From NCBI GenBank assembly GCA_043770215.1, contig JAYVIQ010000223.1, forward strand, positions 1 through 28,903: a DNA stretch of 28,903 bases, in the 5' to 3' direction. Within the stretch, counting starts at the first letter, position 1; every line of letters begins with the position of its first letter. Of this stretch, positions 1 through 8,736 are shown one piece after another. This DNA comes from JAYVIQ01 sp043770215 (lineage in GTDB: Bacteria; Bacteroidota; Bacteroidia; Cytophagales; JAAEPT01). The notes under the pieces are model-generated. The model worked only from the letters and a program-made list of their open reading frames with translations, did not search any database and was not told the DNA's origin. A program made the translations under genes and the position numbers.

Positions 1-318
1 GATTATATACATGTTGTAGATATTGCAAAGGCTCATGTGTTGGCTATGAATTATCTTGTAGAAGTTCAAAAAGAGAATTACGATGTTATTAATTTAGGAA
101 CAGGCAATGGGGTTTCTGTATTAGAAGCCATAGAAGCCTTTGAAAAGATAAGCAATCAGAAACTAGATTATATTCTGGCACCTAGAAGAAGCGGAGATAT
201 AGAGGCTGTGTATTCAGATTCTAGCAAAGCAAAGGAATTGCTTAATTGGGAGGCAACATCTAGTATAGAAGATATGATGCTTAGTGCATGGAATTGGGAA
301 AGAAAATTGAATGATTAG
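1..318 (+). CDS. galE: UDP-glucose 4-epimerase-type protein, C-terminal part (5' truncated)
   Basis: An open frame runs from the first base of the window to a TAG stop at 316-318. It reads DYIHVVDIAKAHVLAM, the conserved segment of the GalE branch of extended short-chain dehydrogenases, which interconvert UDP-glucose and UDP-galactose using bound NAD. It continues with the family's C-terminal pattern: INLGTGNGVSVLEAI, then PRRSGDIEAVYSDSSKA, where the RxGD loop contacts the UDP-sugar, then an LNWEA segment. About 105 residues are present; the Rossmann fold with its GxxGxxG and YxxxK motifs lies to the left of the window. The following gene on the same strand is a glycosyltransferase, which fits a polysaccharide locus, although a repeat element separates them. 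Close relatives act on other UDP-sugars, so the exact substrate is inferred. Confidence 0.85.
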   Translation, partial: DYIHVVDIAKAHVLAMNYLVEVQKENYDVINLGTGNGVSVLEAIEAFEKISNQKLDYILAPRRSGDIEAVYSDSSKAKELLNWEATSSIEDMMLSAWNWERKLND

Positions 319-362
319 ATATACACAAGGGGTATAAATTTGTGCTTTAAGATATGTTCTTT

Positions 363-553
363 AATAAATTTGGTGAATATCCGTACTTGTACCAGAAGTG
401 GAATTGATTAGTGATTTTGGGCGAAACCCTATCGGGTCAGGCTCTATGCTCTCGCTTTTTTTGCTGAAAAAGCAAAAAAGAGCTCCGCTTCGATCCTTTT
501 CGCAAATAAATAATAGGTATTGGTATCATTGCGGATATTCACATAAATTTTTT
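363..553. repeat. ~190-bp nested palindromic repeat (MITE/REP-like)
   Basis: Outer arms: GTGAATATCCG at 373-383 is the exact reverse complement of 532-542, and the similarity extends outward in imperfect form to about 363 and 553 (AAATTT tracts on both sides). Inner part: a 10-bp stem CTTTTTT-GCT / AGC-AAAAAAG at 455-480 with loop GAAAA, flanked by partly complementary GC-rich blocks (GGGCGAAACCC at 419-429 and CGATCCTTTTCGC at 491-503). The whole stretch can fold into one long interrupted hairpin. It has no open frame of its own. The GC-rich core (GGGCG..CCC..TCGGGTC.GGCT..) resembles, from memory, a dispersed intergenic repeat common in flavobacterial and related genomes. It lies between galE and a glycosyltransferase gene. 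A terminator role for the inner stem is also possible. Confidence 0.7.
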
Positions 554-615
554 AGCCATTTATTTTCTATTAATTAATTTAAAACCAGTCAGAAATATAT
601 TATAATCCTTTTATA

Positions 616-1665
616 TTGAAAATTGCATTTATAGTTCCTTACCCAATTGGTAAAGCCCCTTCTCAACGTTTTAGGTTCGAGCAATACTTTGCTATTTTAA
701 AAGAAAATAATTTTGAGTTCAAAATGTTTTCTTTTTATAATGCAAAAACTTGGCAAATAATCTATTCTAAAGGAAATTTTCTTTTAAAAACATATGGTGT
801 AATAGGGTCTATAATCACAAGAATAGGAATGTTATTTAAGTTAAATGACTTTGACTTTGTATTTATTCATAGAGAATCCTGTCCTATAGGGCCACCATTT
901 TTCGAATGGTTTATTGCCAAAGTATTGAACAAAAAAATAATTTATGATTTTGATGATGCCATATGGCTTACCGATGAAAAAGCGAGGTTGAGCAATATTA
1001 TTCGTTGTTTTTGGAAAGTAAAGTACATTTGCAAATGGGCATACAAAGTTTCTTGCGGCAATCAGTATTTAGCAAATTATGCTTCGCAATGGAATTATAA
1101 TACCATTATCAATCCAACAACTATAGATACCAGTTATCATACCCCTAAAAAACCAAATCTAAATAATTTACCTGTTATTGGTTGGACAGGATCACATTCT
1201 ACCCTAAAATATTTGACTCCCATAATACCAATTCTTAAAGAATTTCAAGATCAATTTGTTTTGTTGGTCATTTGTAACACTGACCCCTTGTATGACCTCA
1301 AAAACTATGCATTTGTGCCATGGAGTGAAGATAATGAAATAGAAGCATTGAATAGAATAGATATAGGCATAATGCCATTGCCACAAAATGAGTGGTCAAA
1401 TGGAAAATGTGGTTTCAAGGCGCTTCAGTATATGGCTTTAAAAAAACCTGTGGTAGTATCACCGGTTGGAGTAAATTGTGATATTATAGAGCATACTAAA
1501 AATGGCTTTTTGGCAGATTCTAACAAAGATTGGAAAACTATATTGTTGATGTTATTACAAAACTTTGAAATCAGAAAAGAAGTAGGCGAAGCAGGTTACA
1601 AAACATTAATGGATAACTACTCTGTAAAATCAAATACCAATACTTTTTTGAGTTTATTTTCTTAG
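616..1665 (+). CDS. Glycosyltransferase, GT4-like (group 1), GT-B fold
   Basis: This 349-residue protein opens with MKIAFIVPYPIGKAPSQRFR, the N-terminal strand and acceptor loop of GT-B glycosyltransferases. Other conserved pieces are YDFDDAIWL near residue 115, GWTGSHSTLKYL near 190 (start of the nucleotide-sugar domain) and, near 265-285, KCGFKALQYMALKKPVVVSPVG, the donor-binding region of family GT4. It should transfer a sugar from an activated donor during surface glycan synthesis at the cytoplasmic face of the membrane; donor and acceptor cannot be read from sequence. The start is a TTG at 616. No ATG occurs before residue ~38, and starting there would delete the first strand of the fold, so TTG is preferred. 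It follows a partial galE on the same strand and converges on the CHU_C gene. Confidence 0.82.
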   Translation: MKIAFIVPYPIGKAPSQRFRFEQYFAILKENNFEFKMFSFYNAKTWQIIYSKGNFLLKTYGVIGSIITRIGMLFKLNDFDFVFIHRESCPIGPPFFEWFIAKVLNKKIIYDFDDAIWLTDEKARLSNIIRCFWKVKYICKWAYKVSCGNQYLANYASQWNYNTIINPTTIDTSYHTPKKPNLNNLPVIGWTGSHSTLKYLTPIIPILKEFQDQFVLLVICNTDPLYDLKNYAFVPWSEDNEIEALNRIDIGIMPLPQNEWSNGKCGFKALQYMALKKPVVVSPVGVNCDIIEHTKNGFLADSNKDWKTILLMLLQNFEIRKEVGEAGYKTLMDNYSVKSNTNTFLSLFS

Positions 1666-1828
1666 AGGTCTGTTTTGAAAAGAAAAAGTGGTAAGTATTT
1701 TCAAATCAAAAATCATTGATTTTCATTCCGATTTTTTTTGCTAAAAAATAGGCCTTTATTTTTATTTTGCGCAATAACAGAACGGTATCATTTTTTTTTG
1801 AAGTATGAAAAATACGGAACAGAGATTC

Positions 1829-4429
1829 TTATCTGATAAGGGTTAGCCAACTTTTGTATTCCATTTTTCCCTTATTCCCTGTGAGTCTTACGCCAGAAAC
1901 AAAGAAAAAGTAAACGCCATCAGATAATTCTTCACCAGAAGAGGATTTACCATCCCAATTTATTTCAGTAAAATCTAATTTTCTATATACTTCTTTACCC
2001 CAGCGGTTTACTACATAAAAGAGAGTATTTTCATATCCAGAGAAATTGGTTTTAGAGCTAAAAAAATCATTTTTTCCATCTGAGTTAGGTGTGAAAATAT
2101 TTGGAAACAATACATCTCCACAAAAATCTTGGCAAACTGTATTTGAGGCAATACTATAATTTCCAGAAGAGTCTATAGCTTTTATGTAATAGCAATTTAA
2201 TTCTCCTCCTGCTATGTCTAAATAGTCTACAGATTTGGCGTCTAAACTTACGAGTGAAATGAAATCTCCTTTGTTAATAAACTCTTTTTTATAGATTTCA
2301 AATTTACTAATGTCTTTATTACATAATATGTTTTGTGTATATCCCCATGATAGCTGATTTCCAAGGGGTATGAGCGCACAATTTATTGGTAAAAGTGATA
2401 AATCAGGGGGGCAAGGAGCTATATTGTCTTGAACCAAAGCGCAATCTGTATTTGTAAAACTTGTAAAAACAGAATCTATACCGTCTATACAATACACAAA
2501 TGCTGTTTCCACAAAGGCACAAACGCTATCTCCGTTTTTCAATCCATTGATTTTATAATTAGTTACCCCTCCTTTTACTTCAGCAATTTTGGTTGTATCT
2601 CCGTTTGCTTTAAAAAAGTAAATTTTTTGATTTAAAGAATCAGGGTATAACCAAGCATTTGAGTTTGTCCACTGAATATCTAGGGCTTTGTCTGTACCTT
2701 TTACTTTCAGTCTCTCAGCTATGGCTACAGATTGGTTTCCAATAAGTTTGTTTGCCCCATCAAACACTTCCAAAACAATGTTTTCTTTTAAATTTAATTT
2801 TAAGGTGTCTATAGATATGGTTTGAGATACAATATTATTGCTACTTTTAGTTTCTATAATATTTCCGTTATTTTTGATAACATACGTGTAGTTTGGTCTG
2901 TAAATAGTTTTATCTATTTCAAAAAAGTAGTCCCAACTAAATAACAGTGTTTTATCCTTTGTTCTTTTGTCAAATGATATTTGTGTAATTATTGGCGATG
3001 TTTGATTAAGCGATGCAAATTCTACATTTGAGGCGTAACTTTCTGAAAAACTAGGGACTCCAAACTGAGCTACAATCATGTAGTAATACTTTACACCTGA
3101 TGTTAGTTGGAAGAGTGCCCCGTCTTCAAAGTTTGTATCGTCTATGTTTGCTTCACCCACTTGCATAAATCCCCAATTTTTAGGAACTCCTGTTGTACAT
3201 GCACTGCGCATAATTTTAGAGGTATCGCACTCAGCTCTATAAATAAGTATTTTTGAGGAAGGGGTACTACAAGGGTACTTTTCCCAACTTACTTTCATTT
3301 TATTTCCATTAGGTATTACAGATGTTAATTGTGGTTTTTGACCAATTACTTGTATATTCCAAGTAGCAAAAGTAGATAAGCTTATAGCATTTAGAATGTC
3401 ATTTGCTTTTACCAACCCTTGTACAGGTTGTTTTCTAACTGCATTGCAGTCAGGTATCCAATTTAGTCTTATTTGTTTTACATCTGGGGTTATATCAAAA
3501 ATGTCAGCATTGCCTCCAAGTTCTTTATATGTTCCATAAAGCTCTACTTTTATGGCATCTCTATCTGGGTCACTTGCTCTAATAATATCTGTATAATTTA
3601 CACTTGTAGATATGCATGTATCTTTGGCTATTTGAATAATTGGAGGGTTGTTGTTAGAATTTAACACATTGATTTGCATATCTCTTACAACATAACCAAT
3701 ACGCACGCCATCTCTATATTCATTTACTCTATAAGCAATGTTGTATTCACCTAATGTTTTTGGAGTATTCCATATGATTTGGCCGGTTTTAGGATCCATT
3801 GTAAGTCCTACTGGAATATTACCTAGATTTGTGGTAGAATTGTCTCTTGGTAGAATCAACTCAAAAGAGAGGCTATCTCCATTGGCATCATAGGCGCCTG
3901 GATTGTGGGTGTAAATTCTATTTACAGCAGCTACATCTATAGGCGGTACTGTAAATTTAGGCGTGGTGTTTAAAGGAGAAAAGCCATCTATGTATACAAA
4001 TGTTTCTATATAAATTTTTTTATCTACAGAAGAAGGGATATTTACCACTTGGCTGTTTCTGTTTTCGCCAACAAAATATATTTTATATCCGTTATTTGTA
4101 GATGGAAAATCATAGACTGTTTCATAAATGTTCTCAAAAGTTTCATTAGGAACGATTTCCGTAACAGATTTTCTTGTTATATTTATTTCTGCAAGGGGAG
4201 CTTTCTGATCTCCAAAACCTATTTTTAGTTTTTCTACATCTATTGGATTATTAGATGAAGAGTTATCTTTTACATTAGCATAGTCCGTATATACCTTTAG
4301 TATAATTTTATACCTTGTTGCAGAAATTTTTTCTGCAGAGATGTCTGCTGCTCTAATGTGTGTTGCATATAAATTGCTACAAAAAAATGCAAGAAACAAA
4401 ACAAAAGCCGTAAGTATATGTTTAGCCAT
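1829..4429 (-). CDS. Secreted multidomain protein with T9SS type B (CHU_C / gliding-motility-associated) sorting domain
   Basis: An 866-residue protein. Residues 1-22 form a Sec signal peptide (hydrophobic ILTAFVLFLAFF, likely cleavage after NLYA). Residues ~170-260 look like a cadherin/Ig-like domain (AYDANGDSLSFEL..GLTMDPKTGQIIWNTP), and several fibronectin-III-like segments follow to about 770. The last ~95 residues are a typical CHU_C module: LFPNIFTPNSDGKNDFF, then VVNRWGKEVYR, NWDGKS, and LSDGVYFFFV. This domain directs passage through the type IX secretion system after Sec export and is characteristic of Bacteroidota. The protein is probably surface-exposed or released, with an adhesive or structural role; no enzymatic motif is visible. 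The gene stands alone, convergent with the glycosyltransferase and divergent from sdhC. Confidence 0.85.
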   Translation of the reverse strand: MAKHILTAFVLFLAFFCSNLYATHIRAADISAEKISATRYKIILKVYTDYANVKDNSSSNNPIDVEKLKIGFGDQKAPLAEINITRKSVTEIVPNETFENIYETVYDFPSTNNGYKIYFVGENRNSQVVNIPSSVDKKIYIETFVYIDGFSPLNTTPKFTVPPIDVAAVNRIYTHNPGAYDANGDSLSFELILPRDNSTTNLGNIPVGLTMDPKTGQIIWNTPKTLGEYNIAYRVNEYRDGVRIGYVVRDMQINVLNSNNNPPIIQIAKDTCISTSVNYTDIIRASDPDRDAIKVELYGTYKELGGNADIFDITPDVKQIRLNWIPDCNAVRKQPVQGLVKANDILNAISLSTFATWNIQVIGQKPQLTSVIPNGNKMKVSWEKYPCSTPSSKILIYRAECDTSKIMRSACTTGVPKNWGFMQVGEANIDDTNFEDGALFQLTSGVKYYYMIVAQFGVPSFSESYASNVEFASLNQTSPIITQISFDKRTKDKTLLFSWDYFFEIDKTIYRPNYTYVIKNNGNIIETKSSNNIVSQTISIDTLKLNLKENIVLEVFDGANKLIGNQSVAIAERLKVKGTDKALDIQWTNSNAWLYPDSLNQKIYFFKANGDTTKIAEVKGGVTNYKINGLKNGDSVCAFVETAFVYCIDGIDSVFTSFTNTDCALVQDNIAPCPPDLSLLPINCALIPLGNQLSWGYTQNILCNKDISKFEIYKKEFINKGDFISLVSLDAKSVDYLDIAGGELNCYYIKAIDSSGNYSIASNTVCQDFCGDVLFPNIFTPNSDGKNDFFSSKTNFSGYENTLFYVVNRWGKEVYRKLDFTEINWDGKSSSGEELSDGVYFFFVSGVRLTGNKGKMEYKSWLTLIR

Positions 4430-4507
4430 AATATAATGCTAATATACAACAAAATGAACGATTTGAAAAGCAATTCTTTAAAGATGGTAAAAACGCTAAA
4501 ACGAAAT

Positions 4508-4524
4508 GTAACTACGTAAGTTAC
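4508..4524. promoter_or_regulatory. Perfect inverted repeat upstream of sdhC (possible operator)
   Basis: GTAACT-ACGTA-AGTTAC is a perfect 6-bp inverted repeat around a 5-bp centre. It lies in the divergent intergenic region, 79 bp from the start of the CHU_C gene and 96 bp before the sdhC start. Its size and symmetry suit a dimeric DNA-binding protein. No regulator is identified, and a chance palindrome in AT-rich DNA is possible. Confidence 0.35.
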
Positions 4525-4561
4525 TTAGTTTATTTAGAATTAAAACAAATAAGAAATTTGG

Positions 4562-4592
4562 TTGGTTCAGCAACAATGATAGTGTAAATTGC
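4562..4592 (+). promoter_or_regulatory. Possible sdhCAB promoter (Bacteroidota-type)
   Basis: A TTG at 4562-4564, a 20-bp spacer and TAAATTGC at 4585-4592 approximate the Bacteroidota -33/-7 arrangement (TTG, 19-21 bp, TAnnTTTG), but the -7 box matches at only part of its positions. A start near 4596 would give a ~25-base leader before the sdhC ATG at 4621. Confidence 0.3.
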
Positions 4593-4620
4593 AAGAAATT
4601 AAATTAAAAAACTAAAAATT

Positions 4621-5322
4621 ATGAGTTGGGTAAAAAATACTCTTTCAAGCTCCATAGGGCAAAAGATAGTCATGAGTGTGACAGGTCTTTTTCTAATAAC
4701 TTTCCTTATTATACACCTAATAGGAAATATTTCTCTTTTGTATGTAGACGGAGAAAAATTCAATCAATATGCTCATTTTATGAAGTATAATCCTGTCATT
4801 GCCGTATTTGAATATGTGCTTTTTGCGGGTTTTATAGTTCATATTTATCAAGGCATATGTTTGATTATTAAGAACAAAAAAGCAAGAAGTCAAGGATATG
4901 CTATAGCACACAAGCACGATAAAGTAAGTTTTACATCTAAATATACTGGTCAGTTTGGCTTGGTTATTTTGGTGTTTTTTATTTTGCACCTTATAGATTT
5001 TTTCAGTTTCAAATTCTTTAGAGAATTAGATATAGAAAATGCCAAAGTAGTATATGACGGTGTTGAAATGCCAAACTTGTTTGGTAAAGTTGTAGAGGTG
5101 TACCAGCAAAGTCCAGTACATTGGATTATCTATCCATTGTCTATGCTTATAATTGCTTTTCACTTGCACCATGGTTTTCAGAGTGCTTTCCAGTCATTAG
5201 GAATAAACCACAAGAAGTATACCCCTATGATTAAAACCATAGGTTTGGTTTATGCAATTGTTATTCCTTTTGGATTTGCAATTATCCCAATTTTAATAAA
5301 ATTTGGTATCACAATAGGTTAA
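4621..5322 (+). CDS. sdhC: Succinate dehydrogenase / fumarate reductase cytochrome b558 subunit
   Basis: This 233-residue membrane protein has five hydrophobic helices (about 16-40, 58-83, 108-130, 166-190 and 205-230) and begins with the family signature SSSIGQKIVMSVTGLFL. It is the single di-heme membrane anchor of type-B succinate:quinone oxidoreductases, which pass electrons from succinate oxidation to menaquinone, or the reverse. Histidines at 32, 74, 123 and 181/183/184 sit inside helices and are the candidate ligands of the two haems. It is the first gene of sdhCAB: sdhA starts 24 bp after its stop, and no separate sdhD is present, as expected for type B. Confidence 0.95.
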   Translation: MSWVKNTLSSSIGQKIVMSVTGLFLITFLIIHLIGNISLLYVDGEKFNQYAHFMKYNPVIAVFEYVLFAGFIVHIYQGICLIIKNKKARSQGYAIAHKHDKVSFTSKYTGQFGLVILVFFILHLIDFFSFKFFRELDIENAKVVYDGVEMPNLFGKVVEVYQQSPVHWIIYPLSMLIIAFHLHHGFQSAFQSLGINHKKYTPMIKTIGLVYAIVIPFGFAIIPILIKFGITIG

Positions 5323-5346
5323 TAAGCTATAAAAATAGTTAGAAAC

Positions 5347-7347
5347 ATGGCATTAGACGCAAAAATACCTGAAGGATCATTAGCAGAAAAGTGGTCTAGA
5401 TATAAAGAAAGAATAGATATAGTAGCTCCAGCAAACAAACGTCTTATAGACATCATTGTTGTTGGTACAGGACTTGCAGGTGGTTCAGCAGCAGCTACAT
5501 TGGCAGAACTTGGATATAACGTTAAAGCATTTTGTTACCAAGATTCGCCTCGTAGAGCACACTCAATTGCAGCACAAGGTGGTATAAATGCCGCTAAAAA
5601 CTACCAAGGAGATGGTGACTCTTCTTACAGATTGTTTTACGACACTGTAAAAGGTGGTGATTACAGATCTAGAGAAGCAAATGTTTATCGTCTAGCAGAA
5701 GTAAGTGTAAATATTATAGACCAGTGTGTGGCACAGGGAGTTCCATTTGCACGTGATTACGGCGGATTGTTAGACAATAGATCTTTTGGTGGAGTACAAG
5801 TATCAAGAACTTTTTATGCCAAAGGACAAACAGGTCAGCAGTTACTTTTAGGAGCATATTCTTCTATGAATAGACAAATAGCTCGTGGTAAAATAGAAAT
5901 GTTTAATCGCCATGAGATGTTAGATTTAGTACTCATAGATGGCAAAGCTAGAGGTATTATTGCAAGAAATTTAGTTACAGGGGAAATTGAAAAACATGCC
6001 GCTCATGCTGTTGTAATTGCATCTGGAGGTTATGGAAATGTATATTATTTAAGTACAAATGCAATGGGTTCAAATACCAGTGCAGCTTGGAAAGTACACA
6101 AAAAAGGAGCCTACTTTGCAAATCCTTGCTTTACACAAATACATCCAACTTGTATCCCAAGATCAGGAGATTATCAGTCAAAACTTACCCTGATGTCTGA
6201 ATCTTTAAGAAACGACGGTAGAATATGGGTTCCCAAAAATCTAGAAGATGCTTTAGCAATTAGAGAGGGTAAGAAAAAAGCAACAGAATTATCTGAAGAG
6301 GATAGAGATTATTTCTTAGAAAGAAGATACCCAGCATATGGCAACTTAGTTCCTAGAGATGTAGCTTCTAGAGCAGCAAAAGAAAGATGTGACGAAGGTT
6401 TTGGTGTAAACAAAACTGGAGAAGCAGTATATCTAGATTTTAAAGCTGCAATTGAAAGATACGGAAGAGAGCAAGCAAAACTTAAAGGACTTCAAAATCC
6501 TAGCATAGAAAAAGTATTTGAGCTTGGCGAAGCAATAGTAAAAGCTAAGTATGGCAACTTGTTTCAAATGTATGAGCAAATTGTAGCAGAAAATCCTTAC
6601 AAAACACCAATGATGATATATCCTGCAACACACTACACTATGGGTGGAGTATGGGTAGATTATAACTTAATGACTACAATACCGGGTTGTTTTTGTATTG
6701 GAGAGGCAAACTTTTCTGAACACGGAGCAAATAGACTTGGTGCTTCTGCATTGATGCAAGGGTTGGCAGATGGTTATTTTGTATTGCCTTACACAATAGG
6801 CACATTTTTGGCAAAAGACATACGTACAGGAAAAATATCTACAGAATCTCCAGAATTTATAGCCGCAGAGAAAGCAGCAAAAGACCAGATTAGTTTCTTT
6901 ATCAACAACAAAGGACAGCACTCCGTAGATTTTTACCATAAAAAATTGGGAAAGATTATGTGGGACAAATGTGGTATGGCTCGTAACAGAAAAGGATTAG
7001 AAGAGGCTATAGCAGAAATTGCTGAGCTAAGAAGAGATTTCTGGAAAAATGTAATTGTACCTGGTAAAGAATTGGGAATGAATCCAGAACTTGAAAAAGC
7101 AGGTAGAGTAGCAGATTTCTTAGAACTTGGAGAGTTGTTTGCTAGAGATGCTTTAGAAAGAGAAGAAAGCTGTGGTGGTCACTTTAGAGAAGAACACGCT
7201 ACAGAAGATGGTGAAGCAAAGCGAGACGATCAAAATTATGCTCATGTGAGTGCTTGGGAATACAAAGGAGAACCTAGTGAAGCTATATTGCATACCGAAA
7301 AATTAGAATTTAAAGATATTGAGTTAAAAACTCGTTCATATAAATAG
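5347..7347 (+). CDS. sdhA: Succinate dehydrogenase / fumarate reductase flavoprotein subunit
   Basis: This 666-residue catalytic subunit oxidises succinate to fumarate at the inner membrane. The FAD-binding Rossmann motif is GTGLAG at 40-45. The covalent-FAD histidine is H72 in AHSIAAQGGINA. Further flavoprotein motifs are FGGVQVSRTFYAKGQTGQQLL, the HPTCIP substrate loop, HYTMGGVWVD, and ANFSEHGANRLGASALMQGL near the end of the FAD domain. The C-terminal helical region carries FARDALEREESCGGHFREEH. The length and the long N-terminal lead before the GxGxxG match Bacteroidota type-B enzymes. It lies between sdhC (24-bp gap) and sdhB (8-bp gap) in one operon. All key residues are intact. Confidence 0.97.
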   Translation: MALDAKIPEGSLAEKWSRYKERIDIVAPANKRLIDIIVVGTGLAGGSAAATLAELGYNVKAFCYQDSPRRAHSIAAQGGINAAKNYQGDGDSSYRLFYDTVKGGDYRSREANVYRLAEVSVNIIDQCVAQGVPFARDYGGLLDNRSFGGVQVSRTFYAKGQTGQQLLLGAYSSMNRQIARGKIEMFNRHEMLDLVLIDGKARGIIARNLVTGEIEKHAAHAVVIASGGYGNVYYLSTNAMGSNTSAAWKVHKKGAYFANPCFTQIHPTCIPRSGDYQSKLTLMSESLRNDGRIWVPKNLEDALAIREGKKKATELSEEDRDYFLERRYPAYGNLVPRDVASRAAKERCDEGFGVNKTGEAVYLDFKAAIERYGREQAKLKGLQNPSIEKVFELGEAIVKAKYGNLFQMYEQIVAENPYKTPMMIYPATHYTMGGVWVDYNLMTTIPGCFCIGEANFSEHGANRLGASALMQGLADGYFVLPYTIGTFLAKDIRTGKISTESPEFIAAEKAAKDQISFFINNKGQHSVDFYHKKLGKIMWDKCGMARNRKGLEEAIAEIAELRRDFWKNVIVPGKELGMNPELEKAGRVADFLELGELFARDALEREESCGGHFREEHATEDGEAKRDDQNYAHVSAWEYKGEPSEAILHTEKLEFKDIELKTRSYK

Positions 7348-7355
7348 ATATCACG

Positions 7356-8105
7356 ATGAAGTTAACATTAAAAATCTGGAGACAAAACGGACCAAATGAT
7401 AAAGGTTCTTTTGGAGAATATAAAGTTGTAGCAGAAGAGCACATGTCATTTCTTGAAATGATAGATGTTCTAAATGAAGACTTAATAAACAATGACCAAG
7501 ATCCTGTTGCTTTTGATCATGATTGTAGAGAAGGTATATGCGGGATGTGTTCTATGGTTATAAACGGAAGACCTCATGGTCCAAGCAACCAAACTACTAC
7601 TTGCCAACTTCATATGCGTTCTTTTAAAGACGGAGATACTATTTATGTAGAACCTTTCAGAGCAAATGGTTTTCCGGTTATAAAGGATGTCATGGTTAAT
7701 AGAAGTGCCTTTGATCGTATTCAGCAAGCAGGTGGTTTTATTTCTGTAAACACAGGTAGTACACAAGATGCAAATGCAATACCTATACCAAAAGAAGATG
7801 CTGACCAAGCGATGGATGCAGCTACATGTATTGGGTGCGGAGCTTGCGTAGCAGCTTGTAAAAATGCTTCTGCTATGTTGTTTGTTTCAGCTAAAGTTTC
7901 TCAATTTGCTTTATTGCCTCAGGGTAGGGTAGAAGCAAAAACTAGAGTAGAAAATATGGTGGCTCAAATGGATGCCGAAGGGTTTGGCGCTTGTACAAAC
8001 ACAGGTGCTTGCGAAGCAGAGTGTCCAAAAGGAATATCACTAATGAACATTGCAAGACTAAATAGAGAGTTTATTTCTGCTAAACTGACTTCAGAAAATA
8101 TTTGA
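7356..8105 (+). CDS. sdhB: Succinate dehydrogenase / fumarate reductase iron-sulfur subunit
   Basis: This 249-residue electron-transfer subunit joins the flavin in SdhA to the haems in SdhC. The N-terminal ferredoxin-like domain holds the [2Fe-2S] ligands C57, C62, C65 and C83 (CREGICGMC, then TTTC). The C65-C83 spacing is longer than in proteobacterial enzymes and is usual in Bacteroidota. The C-terminal helical domain has CIGCGACVAACK for the [4Fe-4S] cluster and GACTNTGACEAECPKGI for the third cluster. It follows sdhA after 8 bp and ends the operon; an intrinsic terminator starts 15 bp after its stop. Confidence 0.97.
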   Translation: MKLTLKIWRQNGPNDKGSFGEYKVVAEEHMSFLEMIDVLNEDLINNDQDPVAFDHDCREGICGMCSMVINGRPHGPSNQTTTCQLHMRSFKDGDTIYVEPFRANGFPVIKDVMVNRSAFDRIQQAGGFISVNTGSTQDANAIPIPKEDADQAMDAATCIGCGACVAACKNASAMLFVSAKVSQFALLPQGRVEAKTRVENMVAQMDAEGFGACTNTGACEAECPKGISLMNIARLNREFISAKLTSENI

Positions 8106-8119
8106 TTATAGTTTATAAG

Positions 8120-8165
8120 CGTGTGGCTAAATGCGGTATTGTGTTTAGCCCACGTATTATTTTTT
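8120..8165 (+). terminator. Intrinsic terminator of sdhCAB
   Basis: An 11-bp stem pairs CGTG-GGCTAAA (8120-8131, one bulged T at 8124) with TTTAGCCCACG (8144-8154) around a 12-base loop. A U-rich tail follows, ending in six T at 8160-8165. It sits 15 bp after the sdhB stop. Read from the other strand, no U-tract follows, so it mainly serves the sdh operon. Confidence 0.8.
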
Positions 8166-8243
8166 AGACCATCCAATAAATGTGTTTTTTGGTTTTGAAT
8201 AAAGAAATTTTAAGCCATTGCCAAACCAAAATAAATTTTAAGA

Positions 8244-8651
8244 TTAATCATCTACTCTTCTATTAGATTTTATCTCAGAACGAATTCTTTTTTCTTTTAG
8301 ACGGTCTTCTACATTTGATTTAGATGGCTTTGTGGCTTTCCTAGGTTTAGGTTTATAAAGAGCTTTTTCTATTAGTTTAAAAAAATTATCTACAACTTTT
8401 TTCTTGTTTATAAGTTGGGACCTTGACTCTTGTGAGTACAACACCAATGAATTGTCGGTTGTGATTTTAGATCTTAGTTTTTGCATCAGTACCAACTTTA
8501 TTTCATGGGTTAGATTTTCAGATGCCATAATATCGAAATGCAAAACTACTTGAGTCTCTACTTTATTTACATTTTGCCCGCCAGCACCACCAGATCTTGC
8601 TGTGGTAAAAGTAAATTCTTTCTCTAGCTCCTCTTTGTTTAGTAATGGCAT
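8244..8651 (-). CDS. arfB: Alternative ribosome-rescue factor ArfB / YaeJ-type peptidyl-tRNA hydrolase
   Basis: This 135-residue protein contains a release-factor catalytic domain with GGQ at residues 24-26 in the context RSGGAGGQNVNKVET. The GGQ glutamine catalyses ester hydrolysis in the ribosomal peptidyl-transferase centre. There is no codon-recognition domain. Instead a basic C-terminal tail (KPKPRKATKPSK, ending KEKRIRSEIKSNRR) matches the ArfB tail, which enters the empty mRNA channel of stalled ribosomes. Length agrees with ArfB (about 135-140) rather than full release factors. It is a single gene convergent with sdhB. Confidence 0.9.
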   Translation of the reverse strand: MPLLNKEELEKEFTFTTARSGGAGGQNVNKVETQVVLHFDIMASENLTHEIKLVLMQKLRSKITTDNSLVLYSQESRSQLINKKKVVDNFFKLIEKALYKPKPRKATKPSKSNVEDRLKEKRIRSEIKSNRRVDD

Positions 8652-8736
8652 AATTTTTTAAGTGCAAACAATAAAAAGGAAGTATAGTTTTGTTCTTTTT
8701 TGTTCTATTAACACTTTTGTGAATTTTAAAGCGAAA

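Noticed and set aside
363..553. CRISPR array or phage attachment site for the left-hand repeat
   Set aside because: There is one palindromic unit and no spaced direct repeats; no integrase or phage gene is nearby.
1666..1828. AT-only hairpins between the convergent glycosyltransferase and CHU_C genes as a terminator
   Set aside because: Stems such as AAAAATA / TATTTTT are too weak, and the clearest inverted repeat has a loop of one base.
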